A stretch of DNA of 64,000 bases, from NCBI RefSeq assembly GCF_002878395.1, contig NC_061111.1, forward strand, positions 21,598,901 through 21,662,900. The letters are read 5' to 3'. The notes beneath the pieces were generated by a model. It was not told the origin of the DNA and did not search any database. It saw nothing but the letters and a program-made list of their open reading frames with translations. Origin of the DNA: Capsicum annuum. Lineage: Eukaryota; Streptophyta; Magnoliopsida; Solanales; Solanaceae. A program made the translations under genes and the position numbers. Position 1 is the stretch's first letter; the number at the start of each line of letters is the position of its first letter. This document shows positions 1 to 11,905 of this stretch, piece by piece.

Positions 1-920
1 CCATATGTTTCAATAGCTTTCACCATCTCATTAGCATCAAATTTTCTCATAACAACGATAGTAGTTCCCAACGACAACAACCCCATCGCAAACAGAGAAA
101 GCCCATACACATGAAACATTGGCGCAATCGCCAAATACACATTCTCAGTACTCAAATATTCATACTGAGAAGATTCAAACCTCACAAAAAGTTCCACCAT
201 TGCTATCAAATTCCCATGAGTCAAAACAACGCCTTTACTCGCACCCGTAGTACCAGAGGAGTACAGAATTACTGCTGTATCTTGCTGACTTATTCTAGGC
301 CTCAAATCCCAATTGGGATGACATGTAACCAGCTCATAAAAAACAGAACTTTCACCACCATTTGAACCAGAAACCAAAATTTCAGGGACCCCTATAACAG
401 GAACATCTAAAGTACACAACTTATCAACTTTATCACTACAAGTAAATACTAAACTCACACCACAATCAAGAACTTGCTTCTTTATCTCTAACAAACTACT
501 TAAAGGATTCATAGTAGTTACAACAGCACCAATGATCAAAGCACCTAACAAAACAACAGGAAAATAAATGGAATTTGGAAGGAGAATCAAAACAACATCA
601 CCTTTTACAACACCCCTTTTGTGTAAACCACTAGCCATAGACTTAACCATAGGATAAAGCTCTTCATAAGAAACTGAAATACCAGATATGGAGTCCACAA
701 GTGCACAAACCCCACCATGTTTATGAGAAAAAATGAAGGAAACAACATCAAGAAAAGGGTCTTCTGGCAATTTTACAGAAGGGTGTTTGCTGGTATATAC
801 ACCTGTTTCAGCACAGTACCAATGGATTTTAGAAGGGTTTCTCTCAACTTCACCATTACCACCTTTTTTTTCACCTTCAGTGGAATTGGAGTTAAAATGG
901 GGTTTCAAGAAAGTTGTCAT
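1..920 (-). CDS. 4-coumarate:CoA ligase-like enzyme, 5' part (runs off left edge)
   Basis: Reading leftward from the ATG at 918-920 gives 306 uninterrupted codons up to base 1, with no stop in the window. Residues 220-230 read YSSGTTGASKG, the AMP/ATP-binding loop of the adenylate-forming (ANL) superfamily, followed by GVVLTHGNL. APMFHVYG near residues 266-273 is a second conserved block of this family. Family members are about 540-570 residues, so a little over half is present; the C-terminal lid domain with the catalytic lysine lies outside. These enzymes activate a carboxylic acid with ATP and load it onto CoA. The N-terminal region resembles the plant 4CL-like/OPC-8:0 ligase clade, often peroxisomal, but the substrate cannot be told, and the C-terminal peroxisomal signal is not in view. 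No intron is evident in the part seen. The plus-strand frame at 717-1115 is its antisense shadow. Family is sure; subfamily is inference. Confidence 0.9.
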   Translation of the reverse strand, partial: MTTFLKPHFNSNSTEGEKKGGNGEVERNPSKIHWYCAETGVYTSKHPSVKLPEDPFLDVVSFIFSHKHGGVCALVDSISGISVSYEELYPMVKSMASGLHKRGVVKGDVVLILLPNSIYFPVVLLGALIIGAVVTTMNPLSSLLEIKKQVLDCGVSLVFTCSDKVDKLCTLDVPVIGVPEILVSGSNGGESSVFYELVTCHPNWDLRPRISQQDTAVILYSSGTTGASKGVVLTHGNLIAMVELFVRFESSQYEYLSTENVYLAIAPMFHVYGLSLFAMGLLSLGTTIVVMRKFDANEMVKAIETY

Positions 921-984
921 TTTGATAACAAGAAAAAGGGGTTAATAAGTCTTAGTACACAAAATCAAGAAAACCCCATATTGC

Positions 985-993
985 ATTTATATA
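985..993 (-). promoter_or_regulatory. TATA box of the 4CL-like gene
   Basis: On the minus strand this reads TATATAAAT, about 65 bp upstream of the ATG at 918-920. The position fits a short 5' untranslated region of roughly 35 bases. Confidence 0.55.
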
Positions 994-1933
994 GAACCAA
1001 AAAAGCTATTGTTAAATTTGTTAGCTTATTAGGTAGTAATAATAGCAAAAAAACTGCTAAGAATGTTTGCAATTTGATGATTGAATTAGGAAATTTAATA
1101 ACAGAAATTGATTAGTCACCATTATGGAATAACTTGGGAAGAGTAGGATTCAACTGTTTTTTGTTGATTATGATTTTCTTGGTGTTTTGTTGTAAGCTAC
1201 CCAAATAGTTGCTTCAAATTACATTAGTATGGAAGCCACAAGCCTTGCTTTATAAGTTGTAAACCAACATTTGGAATGAGAAAAATGAGTCAAAGGACCA
1301 AATCTCCACTAAAGAAAAGAAAAGGGGACAAGTCGCTCCAACAAATTTATTAAAAAAAAAAGATACGTCTGTTTTAACAAATGGAATAGTTATTGGACAA
1401 CTATATCAATTATCACAACTTTGTACAGTTATTAAATAACTTTGATAGTTGTTAAATAACTTTGTAAAGTTGTCAAAAAATTACGAAAGTTATTCTACAA
1501 TTGCAATAAGTTATTCGGACGAAAAAACTTTAAAAAAAAATTATCTCTCCCACCTAATTTAAAAAACTTAAAGACTCCTACTTAATTGGATAATTTCTTT
1601 GTCCATTTTGAATGGTATGTTGCCTTTATTTTTAAATAAGTGATGTTTTTAACTTGATCGCATCTCTTTGAAAAATATATAAAAAAAAAAGTAGAAAGTG
1701 TTTTTAACACACCTTAGGTGCATATTTACTTGTTTTTTTTTATAATCTTGGTGTTCGAAATAGCTTGCATACCTCAATTAATTTTATTGGATACCTTATC
1801 ATTTTTCACCAACAATAGATATTAGATAATTCTGTCCACCTAGTATTTGTCTCTGTTGATCTTTAATTATCCATATGACTTAAGAAAATCAATATCCAAC
1901 AATACTTGTTGAATTTAAAAAATTAACGGGTAA
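994..1933. other. AT-rich intergenic stretch upstream of the 4CL-like gene
   Basis: No gene is seen. It contains the upstream promoter region of the minus-strand 4CL-like gene. Near 1395-1510 is a short run of repeated phrases of the type ATAGTTGTTAAATAACTTTG. Confidence 0.5.
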
Positions 1934-2103
1934 TTTATCCATGGAAAAAAGCATGTTTACCCCCCTAAACTTATCACGAAAGTTTACTTTAACCATTAAA
2001 CTTAACCTGTAATTATTTACCCCCTAAACAACTTTTATATAATTTTTTTTACCATCCTCAAAAAATTATACCACTCTCACTATGGAGAATGCATCACACT
2101 CGC

Positions 2104-2115
2104 ATATATATATAT

Positions 2116-2151
<36 letters not shown>

Positions 2152-2152
2152 G
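2104..2152. repeat. (TA)n(GA)n microsatellite
   Basis: A short TA run passes directly into GA repeats broken by one AAA. The apparent reading frame over it is an artefact of the simple repeat. Confidence 0.9.
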
Positions 2153-3118
2153 AGCGAATGGCAAGGAGAAACAGGCAGGTTTCCGTCAACATGTCTACTT
2201 CTCCTACCTGCTTCATAAGTTACTTCCTCCATAATTTTATTATGCCATTTCTAATAGATTATTATAAGATATTTATGTATTAAAAATTAATAAAAATTAA
2301 CAATATTTAATAAAAAAAATAAAATAGATATTTATGACTTGTTTGCTTCAACTGTTTCACCGATAATTTGACTGTATCACCTATAGTTAAGTATTATGAG
2401 TCATCTAAATATTAAAAATTAATTATAAAGTCATCTAAATATTAAAAAATTAATAATATTTAATGTTAAATTTACTTGACGTTTTATATGAGATCCATTT
2501 AATTTTTTTTCGCATGTATTTTTGTATAGTAATTTTGTTGTACCACTTATAATAAGACATGTCTGTTTCGTTGTTTCAATTATGATTTTACTATGTCACT
2601 CCTAATTAATTATTGTGACCATTTAAACATTGTATCAATTAATAATATTTGATAGAAAAGGTAAAATAAATTTAAAATGATAAGTTAATCAAAAAAATTT
2701 CACAAGTATTTTTTATAGTAATTTTTCTATATCACTTCTAATTAGTTGTTGTGGGTCATTAAGACATGTCTACTTCGATGCTTCGATGTAACTTTAGTAT
2801 ATCGCCCATAATTAATTATTATGTTCATATAAGCTTTATGACACTTAAATTGAAATAGAAGAAAAAATATTATACATCACAATAATTTAAAACATAAATT
2901 ATTTAAAAAATGTAATTGACTATCAATGCCACAAAAGTTTGAACAACGAGATCGATATATATTATTTGAAAATTATATAAAAAGTATTATAAATTACAAT
3001 AATTAATAATTTAAAATATCTATAAAAAAATTTATTATATATTTTTAAAAAATATTATAAATCATAATAATTAAAATAATTTTTTTAAAATATTTGTTGG
3101 GCCCGTGTCATGCACCAC
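2153..3118 (+). mobile_element. Helitron-like segment nested in the MULE (copy 1)
   Basis: This segment aligns by eye, along nearly its whole length, with the complement of 38166-39416. Shared phrases include ATTGACTATCAATGCCACAA and GGCATTAATAATATTTAA-type AT-rich stretches. At its right end GGGCCCGTG...GCAC corresponds to the terminal hairpin of the other copy, but the CTAG terminus is lost. There is no coding capacity. Start and end are approximate. Confidence 0.55.
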
Positions 3119-3144
3119 ACACACACACAACGTTGCTGAGTCCT

Positions 3145-3655
3145 CCCATCCCAATGCCCCCCCTCCCCCCCTCCACACTACAAAACCCCAGTCGGCATTC
3201 CCCCGAAGTCTCTAATCCCTCCCTTCCCCGCACCCCTCTCCCCTCTCCCCGCTACCCCAAACTTCTTTATCTTCTTCTTTCTTCTATACTCTGTTTTTTT
3301 TTTCTCTATTTTAAATTAATAATTAATATTTGTTATCATTATTTTTTTGGTTCTTGAATTTTTCTTAAGTTAAATTTTCATTAAAAAAATCATATAAAAA
3401 GTACTTTTGGTTTAGAAGTAATTACATGGCTAATTAATAAGCTTTATTTTTTTTTGTTTCGATTTTGATGTGCGAAAATTAAATTAATTTGTTGATTCTT
3501 GATTTTCATTGAAAAGTTTATTTGTTGTAAAATAGAGGAAGAAAAAGATATGGGGATGGTGGGGTATGAGGAAGAAGAAGATCGGAGGAGGGGGTGGGGG
3601 AGAGGGGGTGAGGAAGAAGAGGAAAAAAATAATGGCTGAAAATTATAAAGTGGGC
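3145..3655. repeat. Imperfect inverted repeat (foldback) inside the MULE
   Basis: The left arm, about 3145-3415, is rich in C and CTT; the right arm, about 3435-3655, is rich in G and GAA. The right arm's complement follows the same order of blocks: CCCCCTC runs, a CTACCCC/ATACCCC block, CTTCTTC runs, CTATTTT, then TTATTAATTAGCC near the centre. A transcript through it could fold into a hairpin. I cannot tell whether it is captured host sequence. Confidence 0.5.
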
Positions 3656-3850
3656 CCCACTTTTTTTAATACTTTTTTAAAAATTTAAACGTGTTTTAAT
3701 TTATTTATTTGTCACGTCTGCTGTTAAAGGAGCAAAACAATACATTTTAAAGTTTAGAAAAGAGGTAAACAATTACAGGTTAAATTTAATGGCTAAAGTA
3801 AATTTTCGTCACAAGTTTAAGCGGTAAACATGCCTTTTTCCTTTATCCAT

Positions 3851-5504
3851 TTACACCTATTTTACTTTTGATATTAAATATTATTTACTATTCAATGCAT
3901 TTTTTAAAATAATATATTTATTATATTAAAAGAGTTATATAGTAAATTACCTTTATTATTTATTATTTTTTTATTTGTTTATCAAGTTAATAGTGAATAA
4001 ATATTATTGAACGGAAGGAGTAACTTACTTTTACTCTCTTTATTTCTAAACGAGTGATGTTTTTAGCTTGGGCATACCCCTTAAGATACTCTTCAGAAAA
4101 TAAAAGTTTTTAATTAACTTATTCTTAATAAATATCTTTAAAAAATAATAATATTTTTTAATAGTAATTTTTTTGGTTATGTAAAAAGAAACTATTTAAA
4201 GATCAATAAAATTGGAAAAACCTTCTAGATTATCTAATACACTAGTTATTTAGGAGCATAGTAAAATGACCAACCACATACTTAGGAACATAGAGAGCAA
4301 TATCTTGAAAAAGATGTCTCTTTAGTAATTCTTTTGGCTATATAAAATTCTTTTTCATTAAAGAAGAATAAAATTGAAAAAATATTCTTAATTTCTTTTT
4401 AATTATCTAAACCTACTTATTTAGAAACAACATTAAAATAATAAAACATTTCTTAATTATGAACGGAGAGAGCATTAATTTTAGCCTCCATTATATTTGT
4501 TAGTATAAATATTCTGAAGCCAATTAAATTTCATTCATTTTTAAGAGGATAAATTCCATAAAAATATAAATTTAAGAGACACAAATACATAAAATTTCTT
4601 ATTTTTTAAAATATTTCATAAAATCTCATATTTCTCCTTTTTCTCTTGATACATATCAAATAAGAAAGTAACCAATTTGCACTTATTTTAGGAGAGTAAA
4701 TAATAGGAAAAAATCTCTTAAATATCTAAAGAAAATCAAATTAAAAAATTTTCATCAGATCTTATCATTTACAATTTACAATTTGGTTCAATTTTTTTCA
4801 TTTCTATTTAATTTTTTTTCCTTAAATTTTTTAAATATTTACTGTGTGCTTCATGTTGACAAGCATTCATATTCTTTTGAAAGATCTTCATACCGTAGAA
4901 GTTTAAAAATCTCATAGTTTCGACGGAATCATGATAATGACTATGACCATTGCAATGGTCCGCACAATTAGCTATCGAATTTGGCATGATACATAAATTT
5001 TTAGTTAATGCGCTTGATACATATACAACGTTGTTGATTTCTCGATTCATTTTCGTACTATAAACAGTGATACATTTGTTGTCATTGTATTGCTGATAGA
5101 TATGAGTAATATTTTTATTGTCAGAATATCGGTGATACATATAGTAAATACTTTTTTTATAGCGATTCATATTTTTTATTCATTTATAAATGTTTGATGC
5201 ATTAAACATATGTTCGACATATGTAAACTATTTATTTTTGTGTGAGATGAAATTTTGAATGAGTATTGAGTAATTTTACCATATGTAACATTGTGATACA
5301 TTTGGAACCAGATGTATTCATGTCACGATTTGAGTGTGATTTACTCTTCATAATAATTAAAAATCGGCTACTTCTTTATTTAATTAACCACTCAGTTACA
5401 AATGTATCACCATGCATATATATCAAGGCTAAAGATATGTATCACAAAAATTAAAATTCGGGATATTTTATAATTTGACAAAGTTATGGTAAAAATTGTT
5501 ACAA
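3851..5504. other. AT-rich intergenic DNA without recognisable genes
   Basis: No supported gene. About 4155-4260 and 4320-4430 are two diverged copies of a segment containing AGTAATT-TTTTGG-TAT. The 120-codon minus-strand frame at 4808-5170 has no recognisable domain and lies in low-complexity AT-rich DNA. Confidence 0.5.
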
Positions 5505-5698
5505 TCCATTAGAAATTTAAAATTTATATAAGTTACCTTTTTTAAAAAATATTTTCACAATTTGAATCCGTAAAGATGACATGACAATAATTTTACCAAT
5601 TATTCTAAAATTTCCTTCTAATAATGCAAGATGAATTATATATAATTTCTTTCCACTAGGCCTGGAAATGGCACACGCAGAAATGGATGAAAGATTTA

Positions 5699-6405
5699 GG
5701 GCCCGTTTGAGCATGGATATGTTTTTCCTTTTTTGGGAATTTTTTTCGGAATTAAAAATTATGATGTTTGGCCATGAAACTTTAAAAAATAATTTCGGAA
5801 TAAAATTTCGAAAATAGAAAACAACTTTTTGTTGTTTTCCCCTTTTTTCACTTCTATTATTATTATATATAACTCCAATCTTTAAATTTTTACACAAACC
5901 ATTCTTATTAACTAAATTCCGTAATTTTTTTTAAAAAGACCAAATTCAATAAAATAAAATAATTAATTCAAGTGAAAATAATTAAGAATTTTCATCAACA
6001 AATTTAAGAATATATAAAATATATTTATATCTGTCAATCATATTTATCAAAATATATTTTTCTCTATTTAATCGATTATGGTTAGATAAACTTATTTAGC
6101 TCGTGCTTGTGACATTTTTATTCAAATTTTAGAAGAATAACAATCATAATAATTAGTCTGTTGTTAATTATTTTATCAATTGAAGACATATAAATTATTT
6201 TCTCAACATTTGGTTGTATGTTAGTAGATAAATTAGAAGTTGAGTGATTTTGATAATTTTTAAAAATTGAGGGTATAAAATCATATTTAAAAAAATAATC
6301 AAAAGTCTAAAAAAAAAAATTCAAAAAGACATGGCCAAACACAACTCCAACTCCAACTTCAACTCCAACTCCAAAAAAAAGTAATTTTCATGACCAAACG
6401 GCTAC
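5699..6405. mobile_element. Tourist/Harbinger-like MITE, 707 bp, TTA target duplication
   Basis: The element begins GGGCCCGTTTGAGCATG and its other end, complemented, begins GTAGCCGTTTGGTCATG. It is flanked by TTA at 5696-5698 and 6406-6408. The related block at about 10470 has the uninterrupted site, AAGATTTAAATTTATCAT, which fixes the insertion point and the 3-bp duplication. TTA target sites are typical of the PIF/Harbinger superfamily. There is no transposase. Confidence 0.8.
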
Positions 6406-7057
6406 TTAAATTTATCATAAATTTTATATAACTTTATTTCACGTGACTTACAAACAACCTCTCAAAAATAGATTTACAAAATCCAAATTTGTCATGAATT
6501 CTTACTGTTGGGCCAGCTAGTACAGATTAAAATAGTTGGAAGATTGCTTACCAAAAAAACAAAAAAATAGTTGGAAGATTCAGATTTGCCATGAATTTTA
6601 TATAATTTTTTTTCCACTATGCTTATTAACAACACAAAAATCGACATAACGTTCACCTGGGGATTTTTATTGGAGCATAACTATTTGGCATCGTATAGAA
6701 TTTATCGAAAATATCAAAGAATTTCTAATATTCAAGATTAAAAATAAGTGAATTCAATGACAAAGACTCACTTTCGATTTTTGAATTAAAGACAACTTCA
6801 CAGGTATTTCCTATGCTTTTTTTTGCTCCTTTACTTCAAAAACAAGTGAATTTTTATTTCAATGCACATCTAATAACTAGAATATAAATTATATCAAATG
6901 ATAAACTATCACGAGTTTTATCTATATCACGATAATAAATGAAAAATTAAGATTCTACGTAAATATGAAAACAGTTGAAATTTTATATAATTAATTACTA
7001 AATTTATTGGGATTTATGAAAATTGCTCACGAAACCATTCATGTTTAACCAGTATAT

Positions 7058-7160
7058 TTCTCTTTTTGGATAAAAGCCACAAATATTTTGCTCTTTAATT
7101 TACCTATTTTACGTGTTGCCTTTCTCTTTTTTTTTTTTTTGTACGTCATAATTTCTTTTA
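7058..7160. repeat. Block repeated at 8582-8690
   Basis: Both copies contain ATAAATATTTTGCTCTTT or a close variant, then CTATTTTACGT.TTG and a long T run. They belong to the same diverged duplication as the blocks at 5.5 and 10.4 kb. Confidence 0.6.
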
Positions 7161-7491
7161 TTTATTTTCTAAACCTAATTATTTTGTACTCCATTAGAGC
7201 TCTTTATCATACTTGTTCAATGTTGAGTTTTCTAATTTCGATAGGTCTTTTTAAGTTTGGAAGTTACTCTACATTTTCACACTCTCTTATTAATAAGAGG
7301 GAGTTTGTGCAACAATCACACACCTCTCCGTCAACATGTGTGGTTGTTGGCATTAACTTCAATTTTGAGGGTATTTTGGTATTTTACTCAATTCATTGTG
7401 CATATACTCAATGACAATACACTTGGACATCTTTTTAAAAATTAGCATGTTTATTCCATCTTTCTTTTAAGTGTTACGAGCCTTTTGTACA

Positions 7492-7663
7492 TCCTTTGGT
7501 TGGGAAAGAGTTATTTCGGGATAACTAATCCCGAAATTAGTTATTCCGGTATAATTCGGGATTAGTTATTCCACCATGTATATGGGATAACTTATCTCAT
7601 CATTATGGTGTAAATGATGGGATAAATAATATCGGCTATAGCTAATACTTCAAACCAAACATG
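7492..7663. mobile_element. Small MITE-like palindromic element
   Basis: It starts TTTGGTTGGGAAAGAG and ends with CTTCAAACCAAAC; complementing the end gives a TTTGGTTTGAAG match. Inside are repeated self-complementary phrases of the type GGGATAACTAATCCCGAAAT. No clear target duplication was found. Confidence 0.45.
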
Positions 7664-7669
7664 GAATAA

Positions 7670-9555
7670 TGATGAAATGAATTAATGCTGAAACACATTT
7701 TCATTCATTTTCTTTAAATAGGTCCAGTTTTTAAAAATAATTTATAATATTTTTATTAATCGTAAGTTATTTAAATTTTTAAAAATAGATAATATTTACT
7801 AACACAAATAAAATAGATAGAAAACGATATTAAATCAGTAAAATTGAATGATTATTTTAAATATATTTCATAAAATAAAGATGGATGAGTGAATACAAAA
7901 TCTGAGTTCCACAGGACAAAAATAATTTTTTTTTTTAAAAAAAAAAAAGAGAAAAAGAAAGCACGTAAATATGAACAAAAGCTATGAAAAAGAAAAAGTT
8001 CGAATATCATGTGGTTCATCATGAATTATGACATAGTTCATGATTATGGAAATTAATGTTAATCCCTAAATTGTGGAAGTTATAAATTTGGAAAGTAAAT
8101 CATATTTCTTATATAATTTAATTTTTTAAACTATTAATAATTATAATTTAATATTTTTATATATTCATGTACTTAATTGCACAACAGAATTTTGTAAATT
8201 CCTTTGTTGAAATCCTCAGTCTGAACTAAATTTTATGTACAACATGATTTTGCATAAATTCTTTAAGCACAACATAAATCTGCATAAACTACTTCTTGTT
8301 CTTTAAAATGTTTTTATCAATGTTAATAATATTTATTAGGTATTCATTTTACACTTAATGAGATGATTTATCATCACACAAATATATAAATTTTATTTAA
8401 AATTTAAAATTATCTAATAAGTACCATTTAAATAAATAATTTATAAATAAATATTGAGCCCGTATATAGCATGAGTTTTTCATTACTAGTCTTAAATAAA
8501 ATACAGTTCTTTAAATTTTTTAAAATAATATCTATTTATATAAAAATAATAAATTTTTAAAAATTGAATAAAACACAATCTCTCTCTTTCTGGATGAGCC
8601 ATAAATATTTTGCTCTTTCACTTATCTATTTTACGTATTGATTTTTTTTTTTTTTCAGTCACAACCTCTTTTGCGGTTCTTATACAAAATAATATTCTTT
8701 CGTGGTTCGATTTGAATTGATTGTTGGTTAAAATTTAAACCAAATTAATTTACTTCAATTTTTAGTTATCAAAATCAAACCAAGTGTAATTCACATCCAT
8801 CAATTTGGTTCAATCTTTCAAAAAACTGATATTGTGTTGGATATAGTTTTTTTAATTAGAAAAAGTATCTTAAAATCTATAAACTTTAATCAAGTAAAGA
8901 GAATTGACATGAAATTCGAAACAAAAAAAAGAGAGGGTAAAACTCATGGTTATTTCTTTGAATAAATGAATTTGAATTCATGACTTTGTTTTAAATATAA
9001 ACTTAAGGTATAAAGTTCAGTAGTCTATTACACATAAATAAAAATATTCATGAAGAAAGTACAGAAGAATCTATGATTATTTATAAAAAATAAATATACT
9101 GTATATATATATAATTATTAAACTCAGTGTAGATAATTTATTAATTCGGTATGATTTTTCTTCAATAACAAAACCAATTCAAACCAAATATATTGATTTA
9201 CAAAATTTGAAAATTCAACAAAATCAAAATCAAAAACAAAAACTAATTTATCTAATCGATTTAATTTAATTTATAATTTAAATTGATTATTAATTAACTA
9301 TGAACACTCGTGAATGTGATCATCGTTGGCCAGAAGAATTAAATTACTTCAATCACAAGAGGAGTTGTTTTTTAATGGAAATATTGACCCCCAATCACAT
9401 GCCAACACCAATTTCATTTTCAATTCAATTCCCATATTGCCAATTCACCTAATTCTTGTTCTTTTCTTGACAGCAGAAGATGAAAAAAAAAATAGGTATT
9501 TTGATATACTAAAGTTGTGTGCCAAGTTTGAAAAAAAAAAAATCAAATTATAAAG
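7670..9555. other. AT-rich intergenic DNA
   Basis: No gene is seen. About 8700-9310 has repeated AACCAAA and AATTTGGTT phrases near both ends and may be a decayed MITE, but I could not fix its ends. 8582-8690 repeats 7058-7160. Confidence 0.4.
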
Positions 9556-9559
9556 ATTT

Positions 9560-9790
9560 ATTACACATATTTTTATTTTACATTTCTGCAAAATGATATT
9601 TTCATAACTTAAATTCATAAAGATTATATAATAAAAACTTTACCTGTTACTTCAAGAATTTCTTCTAATAATGCAAGATGAATTGTATACATAATTTTTT
9701 CCCACTAGGTCTGGTAATGGCACACCCAATAATGGATGAAAGATTTCAGTTTATCATGAATGTTATATAACTTTTTTTCACTTGGCATGT
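9560..9790. repeat. Diverged duplicated non-coding block, copy 2 (partial)
   Basis: It contains TTCTAATAATGCAAGATGAA, CCCACTAGGTCTGGTAATGG and GATGAAAGATTTCAG in the same order as at 5600-5700. It lacks the MITE. Confidence 0.65.
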
Positions 9791-11327
9791 TGATTGTCAT
9801 TGTTATTATCCTGTATTATAAAATAATATAGCAAATCAGATTAAACAATTCTCAAAACAAAAACGTAAAGGAATTTATTAAATATTCGAGTTCATAGCTT
9901 TTTTATGTGTTCTTAAAGAATTTAATCTCCTTCAATACTTAAGGTTTTGGATTATTTCTTCTTCGGATAAAACAAATTTATCTATTATTATTGTAGCAGT
10001 ACTTCAAATGTCAATAACTTTATCAAACTCAAAGTCACCAACTAATGACCCAAAGATTCAATATTTGTTTGTAAGAAAATATGCAGATGAAGTACGAAAT
10101 TTTTTTATTAATTAAAAACTTAAGCTAATCCTCTCAATTTAAAATCATGAAAAGGTATTTGGAAAAGTCACAATTTATCAGAAAATTCATAATTCGTCGA
10201 AAAAGTCACAACTTATCGGAAGATTCACAACCCATTTAAAAGGTCATAATCATCCAAAATAAAATGATGTTTTTCAATATGCATTTTTTCCTTTCATATC
10301 TATTCATTTCTCATTCAACCTCTTGAAAATCCGTTACAAACAACCTCTCAAAAATAAATTTTAAAAAATTAAAATTTATATATAATAGATAGAAGATTCT
10401 GATTTGTCATGAGTTTTATATAATTTCTTTCCACTAGGCCTGGTAGTGGCACATGCAAAACTGGAGGAAAGATTTAAATTTATCATAATTATATAATTTA
10501 AAATTTCACTTGGCTTACAGACACAACCTCTGAAAGATAGATTAAAAAATTCAAATTTGTCAGGAATTTTAATATACACTCTTACCATTAGGCCAGCTAG
10601 ACGCAATAAAAGATATGGAGGATTCAGATATGTAATTATTTTTATATAATTTATTTCTACTATGCTTACTAACAACGCAAAAATAGACAGTAACGGTCAT
10701 TTGTTGTTCTCCCCGTTTTAAAAAAAATAACTTATTTTAACTTGACATAAAGTTTCAAAAAATAAAGAAACTTTTAAATTTTGTGGCCTTAAATTAAAGT
10801 TGTATTAAATGTACCAAAATACCCTTTAATCTTGTGGTCCAAAATATGACATGTGAAAAGTTGAAATTAAAGTATCGCCAAAAAAGAAAATAAGTCATTC
10901 TAAGTATTATCTGTTTTCCCTTGTATACATAATATTATGAATGATGATGACAGGTTCTGACTTATATAAAAGATTTTAAGTATTATCGTTGGACCCATTA
11001 TGTATTTGAAAGATTATGTAGGGTAATAAACTAATATTGTAGTACATGGAAGGAATTATGTCAAGTAAAGTGACGTACAACCGCCATGACTCATTTTAGT
11101 TGATTTATTTAACGATGACAAATGATGTTGGATTTAACATTAATTGTGCACATGATTGACATACATATTAAACCACTAAATTAACATTTTGTGTGCCAAG
11201 TGGGAGAATGTAAATATTTATGGTCCACATAATTAATTTATTTGTTGGTTTAATAATAATTGAATAAATTAAATCCTAAATTTGTATGCTCAAGTTACCT
11301 AGTAGGACTAAACTACTGACTATTCTA

Positions 11328-11396
11328 TTAGTAGGATAATTACTGACGGTTAGTGGGATATGTTAGTAGGATAATTATTGACTGTTAGTGGGATAA
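11328..11396. repeat. Two tandem copies of a 34-35 bp unit
   Basis: The unit is TTAGTAGGATAATTA-TGAC followed by GTTAGTGGGATA, present twice with a few differences. Confidence 0.75.
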
Positions 11397-11459
11397 TTAA
11401 GTTGTATGTTCCTTAATGATAGGTAGGATTGCGTATTAGATTGCTTAGGTTATATAATC

Positions 11460-11905
11460 TTTTAAATCCTTACATGATATTCAATAATTTGGTATTTGAT
11501 ATGATATTTGAGAATAAAATTTCAATATTTTGATATTTGGGATTGAATTCGGTATAAGATATATAAATGTCTAACTAATCCCATAAACAATAGCATTAGT
11601 CATCTCAAAGAATCTTTTGAACATTATTGATATATTAATAAAAAGCACAAAAAAGAATACTAAATAAGGTTTTTATAAAATATACTCTTTGAAGTTTAAA
11701 CGTAGTTTATACATCTTCAATTTTAATATGATATTACCAAATACAGTACCGAATCGAGGTTTAATTTATCGACTATCGAATTACCGAATCGATATTTATA
11801 AGTATGATATGTGGTATTTATTCTCAAATACCGATTATCAAATTATCAAATTTAAACTTTAAAAATATCGAACCGAATATCAAATGCTCACCACTATGTG
11901 TAGGA
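11460..11905. repeat. TATTTGGTAT/ACCGAAT-rich repeat, possible MITE remnant
   Basis: Phrases such as GGTATTTGATATGATATTTG, ATTACCGAATCGATA and TCGAACCGAATATCAAAT recur on both strands. The composition resembles the better-preserved element at 40595-41171, including a closing TGCTCACCACTA. The ends are not resolved. Confidence 0.35.

Larger units (their letters stand above)
1943..3841. mobile_element. Non-autonomous Mutator-like element (MULE), 1.9 kb, 9-bp TSD
   Basis: The ends are long terminal inverted repeats of about 80 bp. The left end begins GGAAAAAAGCATGTTTAC and the complement of the right end begins GGAAAAAGGCATGTTTAC; matching continues through the segments near TAACCTGTAATT on both sides. 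The direct repeat TTTATCCAT flanks it at 1934-1942 and 3842-3850. A 9-bp target duplication with long inverted repeats is the signature of the Mutator superfamily. No transposase is encoded. The interior holds a Helitron-like segment and a C-rich/G-rich foldback, listed separately. Confidence 0.88.
5505..7270. repeat. Diverged duplicated non-coding block, copy 1
   Basis: This block shares ordered phrases with 9560-9790 and 10360-13266. Examples are AATAATGCAAGATGAATT, CCACTAGGCCTGG, GGCCAGCTAG, CTATGCTTA.TAACAAC, GGTATTTCCT and AGCTCTTTATCA. It is interrupted by the MITE at 5699-6405. No coding sequence is conserved between the copies; short frames in two of them both contain SGKKLY only because the DNA is repeated. 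Confidence 0.65.

Noticed and set aside
717..1115. Plus-strand open frame of 132 codons
   Set aside because: Antisense to the well-supported 4CL-like gene on the minus strand and without a recognisable domain.
2089..2283. Small plus-strand open frame rich in E and R
   Set aside because: Produced by the GA microsatellite inside the MULE.
5517..5897. Minus-strand frame sharing SGKKLY with another at 10376-10675
   Set aside because: The similarity comes from the duplicated non-coding block; the rest of the two frames does not agree, and one runs into a MITE.
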